NCBI GenBank assembly: GCA_019787685.1
Contig: JAHNUO010000042.1
Location: forward strand, 1 to 64,000
Source: Chiua virens
Taxonomy: Eukaryota > Basidiomycota > Agaricomycetes > Boletales > Boletaceae
Reading direction: 5' to 3'
DNA: 64,000 nucleotides
The translations under genes were made by a program, and so were the position numbers. Positions 58,411-64,000 of the stretch are shown here, piece by piece. A model generated the notes under the pieces. That model had not been told where the DNA came from, searched no databases, and saw only the letters and a program-made list of their open reading frames with translations. The stretch's first letter is position 1. The number at the start of each line of letters is the position of its first letter.

Positions 58411-60089
58411 ATGGTACCAACGCTCAAGAGAGTCTGGGGGATTCATATCCCGTACGGCCGCACACGTCGTTTGGTCATGCTCGTGGCACTTTTCGCGTCC
58501 GCCACGCTCACTGGTTACATTCGACGAGATGCAGTCATTTGCCCGTGCGTATCCTCTCGGTCTCGCTCATTCGCTCTTATACAGCCAACGAGTCCCAGGA
58601 CATCACATCGGAAGGGCGTGACGCGTCGTACACGGCCCACCAGGATCCGACTGCATCGACCCAACTAGCCATCACCCTCGACATCCTCGATGAACCTAAC
58701 ACGCGTCTCAACACTCTCCGCGCCAGCCCTTCCATCACCTATCTTGCCTACCTACCCCACAGTGGCCTTCACAACCAACGCATTGCCTTCGAAAAGCCCG
58801 CCACACTCGCATTTCTACTCAATCGTACTCTTCTCGTTTCACCCGCCCATCTGGGTCCCAGAATGTCCGCTCACACACTCTCACAGATGCTCCGACTGAG
58901 CGATAAACAGCGAGGTCGATGTCATTGGGCACATATTCTAGTTGACATACTACCGCCAGATGCACACGTGGATTGTATGGGATACACGCTCGTCACATGG
59001 GTTTGGCTCGTAAATTTGGTCCGCTCGAGGCTCAACAAACGCTGGTGCGCGTCTCGAACGGGACTACGGAGTGGATAGAAGAAAGGTTGGACATCCATCC
59101 CAACGAAATGCTTTTCCTCCCCGACACGGAGCCATATGAATTTCAATTCGTGGACACCCCCGGTCCCACGCGGGAGGGCGACAAGTACCTCCATGCCATC
59201 CCGATCGACGCACTCGCTGCAGCACCAGAGTGTTTCATCCAGCTCGGAACGCTCTCCGGCTCTTCACGACTCCGGCTCTGGAAGGCCGAGAACCGACGGC
59301 TTCGTGGCAACGTGAGGCGGCACATGGTGTTCGCGAACGCGGCCTTGACATCTGCTGCGGAGCGGATCGGAGAAGTCCTTGGGAGAATGTATGTGGCTCC
59401 ACGTGTGCGTGTGGGCGATGGCCATTCAAAAAGGTGCACGGAGGAACGTGAGGGCCGTCTGGTGGAAACTCGTGCGGGACGTTCTGGGGGTGGACGTGGG
59501 GCGCCGCAAACGGCGTTGGAGCTGGAATGGCCCAACGGTTCTGCCTCAAGAGATGACGGTAGATGGCGATACCCAAGACGAGGAGGAAGATATCATGGAT
59601 GCCCTGGGACCTCCAGAGATACCTCCGGATAAGCCCAGCCTGAGGGTACCCCTCTCTAACACCATCTTTCCCAATCTCTCTTGCCGCAAGCTGCTCTTCA
59701 TCGCGACCGATGCACCACTTGGCTTAGACGACCCATTGCTGGCTCCCTTGATACGCACATTTCCGTGCACGCTGATTTTGACGTCGTTTGAGAGCGAGAT
59801 GGCGGGTCTCGAAGGGTCGCAGAATGGATATGATGATGTGCCGCTGGCGGGGTATGTAGATAGTGGATGCATTGGTGAACTGACGGGAGTACATTTAGTC
59901 GATTATATGTGGGGGGACGTATTATGGAGGTATTGCATGGTTAACTGGGATATGGTAGAGAGGTGTCAATATTTCAATGTTTCTATTTTAGGGCTTAACC
60001 AGTACAAATATCGTACGATGGAACGCAACTCCTCTTCCGCAACTTACCTGCATTTCAAAGTGACTCAAAAGGGCCGCCGTACTGACTGA
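58411..60089 (+). pseudogene. O-fucosyltransferase-like type II membrane protein, frameshifted
   Basis: Starts with a short cytoplasmic end and a membrane anchor (LVMLVALFASATLTGYI, about residues 20-36). After a likely intron near 58550-58598 the lumenal part begins. The conserved YLPHSGLHNQRIAFE block with FLLNRTLLV is typical of basidiomycete GDP-fucose protein O-fucosyltransferase-like proteins. VFANAAL, VRVGDGH, AVWWKLV and LFIATDA blocks follow in the expected order. The reading frame shifts twice, near 59015 (after TWVWLVNL) and near 59430 (after RVGDGH). The second shift returns to the first frame. Without an intron to explain either, this is best read as a pseudogene, unless the shifts are sequencing errors. 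Confidence 0.68.
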
Positions 60090-60091
60090 TA

Positions 60092-60857
60092 TTGATATCA
60101 TTCCTGAAGAACGTCAACATGGGTTCCAGGACCAGCAACAGGTACGTTGGGAAAAATGGAAGACCGAGCTAGTGAATCAGTGACAGTCCGTCTTTCTTGT
60201 TACCTTGTACTTGGTTGACGTCTTGTGCACGCGAACCGTCGTCCCTTCGTTCGTGAATACAACTAAATGTGTGACGCACACCCAGGCCCGGCCGCGGTAT
60301 TTATGCTCAAACACTATGTTATGTGTGCCCCGTGCGATCTTACAGGTGGGTTCCATCCAGCAGGCGCAATCGTATTATGCCAAAACCATTTCGGTGGCAA
60401 ACGACACATGGAGGACACCTTGACACACGAGCTCGTACACGTGTATGGCCAGTGGCCACTGCAAGTTCAACGTCGACTGGCACAACTTGCGGCATCATGC
60501 TTGCAGCGACGTGAGTCTATTACTCTACCAATGCGTTCGTGTTTGACGCGACGTGTGGGCTTCCAAGATCCGCACAAATGGCCTGAGTGGGGACTGCAGA
60601 TACATGCGTGAACTCGGCCGGGGACATGTGTCATTCACGAAACAGGACCATGTAGCGTCTCCAAGTCAGCTATATCCGTTTTTGACGCCTCCTTTTTCTC
60701 TACGAATGATCACATATTTGGACGGGTTGCACTGGCGTGTGTCCGTCGGAGGGCAATATTATCTGTCCGAGCGAACCCAAAGTGTCCTGACGAAGAGATG
60801 GTCGCGTGTGTTGTCAGTGAGGTTTGGGAGAGCTGTATTAACGATGGCCGCACTTAA
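60092..60857 (+). pseudogene. ATP23-like mitochondrial metalloprotease, decayed
   Basis: Atp23 is an inner-membrane-space protease that helps mature and assemble ATP synthase. Recognisable in order: an EKWKTEL segment (about 60150), VFMLKHYV and GGFHPAGAIVLCQNHF, then MEDTLTHELVH with the zinc motif HELVH at 60426-60440. After it the frame is broken by an extra 7 nt (a GGCCAGT/GGCCACT tandem copy near 60445). Next come CKFNVDWHNLRHHACSD, an intron, and [15 protein letters not shown] further intron before [18 protein letters not shown] seems to have lost its AG acceptor near 60735. The C-terminus (VWESC) and stop remain. The family is certain enough; the gene is probably inactive. Confidence 0.78.
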
Positions 60858-61283
60858 CAGGGGCCAGCACATTTTCCCCACCATTGCGGAACGTGCGCGG
60901 TTTGGCAATTCAGGTTGTGCGTGTGTTGCATAGCCACATGCTTCTTATCGGGTCAGCGATATCTCCCAAGTTCCAAATTTCAGTGTTCATAGCACTAAAT
61001 GTACTCATTCAGTACTTCATTTCAGCGTTCGCATCGCTGAATTTACCGATTCACTACTAAAATCGTTGATATTCACATTTAAGTAGTACCAGATTTGTTT
61101 GCGAGTGGATTACCCTCTCGGATGCCAGGACTTCTCGAAGGGGGCCGAAGGGAGCCTTTGATGACTGGAGCGCTTATTGACATTCACACACTCATGAATA
61201 GACTGGTCGATCGACCGTTCAAGATGCGCATCGCCTTGCTAAAATCACAATCGTTAGCATATTCTCCTGCCCATCCAATTTAT
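60858..61283. other. intergenic with short repeated motifs
   Basis: AT-rich spacer in which a TTCAGxGTTC...CACTxAAT motif occurs about three times between 60975 and 61070. No coding signal. Confidence 0.4.
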
Positions 61284-63110
61284 CATGTCGAAGGTACGTC
61301 TGAAATACTCGATAACAACCATGTTAGAACTCACCACAGGGTAGCACGACGCCAATGTTGGGAGCGATCTCACGGACTACATCACGGCAATGCAGAAAAC
61401 AAACTTCACTCAGAACTGGGACGTCGTCGTCACGCATGGGCAGAAAAAGATAAACGACCTTCTCGCGGAAAAATTCCAAACGGGAAACCATGGACTTCTC
61501 ACCAACATCGAGCTGTCGATAGAAACGGATCGCTTCGGAGATAAGAGTACGCAGTGGTACCAATTCAGTCTCGGTTCACCCTGTGTTCGGTTCGAGTCTT
61601 CTCCCGATTCCCCAACCTGCTCGCTCACAATAGCCATCACCACGGGGAAAATATGGACCGTCCCTAGAGACGGATCGACCAAGGAAGCACTGGATTTGGA
61701 GCCGAATACCTATACCATTTCCATCCGGAATATCAACTTGGGTGCTATCACGGGAATCGCGCAGGAAATGGATGATGCCAAAACTTTTGGGATATCCGGC
61801 GGAAATGAGTCAGTAGTTCTCCCCGACGAAGATGGCTACTCAGCTCACATCGTCTTCGACTTTGCTGCGAGTTCGATGCTCTGCGTCAGCCTCGATCACG
61901 TCCCCAACATCGTCCCGCCTTATGCATTGAAACAAGACCAGTTGTTAACGGCTCTGCAGGAGTCCTTGATAAGAGAGATTAGGGTGATACCTTACACTCT
62001 CGCCGTGGTGAACAATGCCATACCCGGACTGCCAGAAGGTGCCGATCTCGCGCCCAGGTCAATCCACTTCACTACCATAGGCGCTCCGTCCAATGGGGAC
62101 TCATACCTCTCTATCTTTATCCAAACTCGTTCCTCAGAAAGGAGAAAAGATGACCTGCTCTTGCAATCGCTTTGGATTGACGGGTGGACGAAGGCGGGCG
62201 TAATGCCAATCCCCAAAGGCCATTCGTCGTCGATCATCGTAAAAGATTCCTTTTTCGCCACATCTATTATCATTCCTGCTTTGGGAACCCACAATGCGAC
62301 TTGCGTGCTGATGGAAAAGACATCTAATGTGGACGATGGGATTTGTGTGAAAGCAACGTGGCCAAAACTGAGTCGGCCTGATGCGTCCTGGGAAAGCCAT
62401 GTTCGCTTGATAGCACTCGAGGAGACGAAGAATTTCTGGATTCATTCAGTGGAGTACGATCCAAACATCGGAGGGAAATCACTACAAATCACGCTTGCAC
62501 AGTCTGTGAGCGATGTCGTTGTGCCCGCGTCCTTTCTTCCTGACATGGTTGTGTAGAATGGATTAGACAAGCCTCCCACTGTTTCCCTAGAGTGGTCGTA
62601 TGGTTTTGAAAACCGTTGGAATGGAACCATCTCCCGGACCGAGCGGGACCCACCGGTCGTTGGCGTATTAGTGAGGAACATCCTAGAGTTGAACGGCACG
62701 TTCAAGTCCTCGTATAGCGTGTCGCTGAAGAAAGACCTTGTGAACTCCGACGACGATTCGTTCGAGGTTGAAGTCAAGAAATCTGACTGGACAGTCGAAG
62801 CGTCGAAAGCGAAGAGCACAGATATCCGAGGTGTCCATCTTCCAATACCTGGCGAACTAGTCGACCAGAAGAAGCTTCTAGAGTTAGCAAAGGATGCTGC
62901 GATTGACACTATCCGCTTTGAGTTTAACCTGTCGAGACTCGGGCTTTTGGCACAAACTAATGTTTTACGTGAGTATCTCCGGTCTGACCACTAAATCAGC
63001 CTCTTTACTGACGGAGCACAGCGGCGGGGAAGGCAACCACAACTGATATTCAGTTCGAGCTACGGATCCCGAGAGATGTGGTGGTTATAGGCGGTGTGGT
63101 TGCGGCTTAG
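61284..63110 (+). CDS. large protein of unknown function with in-frame TAG
   Basis: Model: 61284-61292 (ATG-TCG-AAG), 61345-62968, 63022-63110; frame closed over 574 codons except for one TAG at 62554-62556. Translation would end after 392 residues (FLPDMVV), yet the same frame continues past the stop with clearly protein-like sequence for about 180 codons, through an intron to a natural stop. The sequence looks rich in beta strands. Near the N-terminus a NWDVVVTHGQKKINDLL segment resembles the start of TULIP/P-47-type lipid-binding proteins; that is a weak impression, not an assignment. No signal peptide or membrane segment. The TAG may be a recent disabling mutation, a sequencing error, or a read-through site. 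Confidence 0.6.
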
Positions 63111-64000
63111 TACAGAAGAGTAACATCATTTTTATATGGAAGATAGTGTTTGTACATACAGTGAGTAGCGGGTAGTAAGGCCCCCGATCAAGTGAAGCGC
63201 ATGGGCACCTTTGGTCTGTCCTTCGAGTCGCCCGATGTCGATGATCTTTGGTCTGATGCGGCGCTTGTGACACGACGTCTTCGATACTTGGCCAGTCTTG
63301 AGGGAATATGCACATTCTGGTGGCGACCTTCTCTTGAATTTGACCATTGTCACAGGCATCGTGCTTTGTTGTACCCATAGCGATGGGAACAACTCAAAAT
63401 TTCATACCTTTTTCATACCTTTCTGTAGGCGAACGTTCTCGGTCATGTTGAAATAAATAATGCGTTCCCCCTTCGGATGACCTAAATGGGACAATACAAC
63501 TTCGATGCTCGTCTGTGTTGTTAGCTCACACGCTTACGCACATCAACGCACCCTTGAATTCGACTTGTGATTGGTTGGAAAGCACGTTCAAGGAGTATTA
63601 ATCCAAAGCGTGTTTTCAGTGATGATGTTATTTTTGTTGAGATCACACAGACCAAGAAACCCTAATGGGTCGTGCATCGTTCATTTCCCGTCCAGTATTT
63701 GCAAATCCCGTCGCAAGATCGATCCAGGCACCGAGGAGCGGGGTTAGGGAAGCGTAGCGCACAGCGGAAGAACCCAAGCTATTCTGGGTGACCAATGAAA
63801 CCATCTAGACGATGCCAAGTGCGCGGCATAAGCAAGGGTGTCTTTAACCATATCTCATACCAGTACGTACGGGTTACGGTAAGGTTTCTTGTGCTGATTA
63901 ACTTGATTGAGGAAGGATGCCACATGGTGGTCCTCGCAATCCTTCAATATCATGAAGGAGAGATACTGTTTCGAGTGGTGAGTATTCGTCAATGACTTTA
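63111..64000. other. intergenic, nothing recognised
   Basis: 3' flank of the preceding gene and the end of the window. The frame at 63795-63995 is short, with no recognisable domain, and may continue beyond the edge. Confidence 0.35.

Noticed and set aside
62554..62600. Intron removing the in-frame TAG
   Set aside because: Candidate GT...AG pairs around the stop are too short or have lengths that break the downstream frame.

Overview
The window is nuclear DNA of a filamentous fungus, almost certainly an Agaricomycete (mushroom-forming basidiomycete). Genes are cut by many 45-85 nt introns with GTRNGT donors. The families seen are typical of that group: WD40/coiled-coil repeat proteins, BBE-type FAD oxidases, HMG-box regulators, a G-domain GTPase and an O-fucosyltransferase-like protein. 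A Boletales-like genome is possible, but that is only an impression. No bacterial, organellar or viral genes, rRNA, tRNA or CRISPR array were recognised.

Layout. 0-10.6 kb: three tandem copies of a WD40 + coiled-coil gene, with a relic of a fourth at the left edge. 10.9-11.8 kb: an intronless HhH-GPD DNA glycosylase. 11.9-16.5 kb: a BBE-like FAD oxidase (copy 1) flanked by two decayed GNAT acetyltransferase copies. 18.7-29 kb: a tandem segmental duplication, each unit starting with an arsenite methyltransferase-like gene. The unit B copy is fused in frame to a rhodanese/Acr2-like domain; the unit A copy has lost most of that domain. 31.5-33.3 kb: HMG-box gene 1. 34.2-40.5 kb: two more BBE-like FAD oxidases on a directly repeated segment. 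45.8-47.3 kb: HMG-box gene 2. 50.0-54.9 kb (minus strand): a P-loop GTPase gene with a remarkable intron array. 55.9-60.9 kb: three decayed genes (GH31 glucosidase II alpha-like, O-fucosyltransferase-like, ATP23-like). 61.3-63.1 kb: a large protein of unknown function with an in-frame TAG.

The most striking structure is in the GTPase gene. On the minus strand, about 2.3 kb consists of 27 near-identical head-to-tail introns (83 nt, one of 87 nt). Each is separated from the next by exactly three nucleotides, always in the context CATAG-NNN-GTAAGT (one GTAGGT). The introns are almost invariant while the 3-nt pieces vary (11 different triplets among 28). Four further 3-nt exons follow between unrelated introns. 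Splicing them all joins the upstream exon (phase 2) to the downstream exons with no stop, giving a 574-residue protein from 44 exons with a lysine-rich 33-residue segment. Any number of these 3-nt exons could be skipped without losing frame.

The rest of the window shows repeated local duplication followed by decay (WD40, GNAT, FAD oxidase and ArsM copies, and the 56-61 kb pseudogenes). Exon models were drawn by eye from splice motifs and paralogue comparison; none is confirmed by transcripts.
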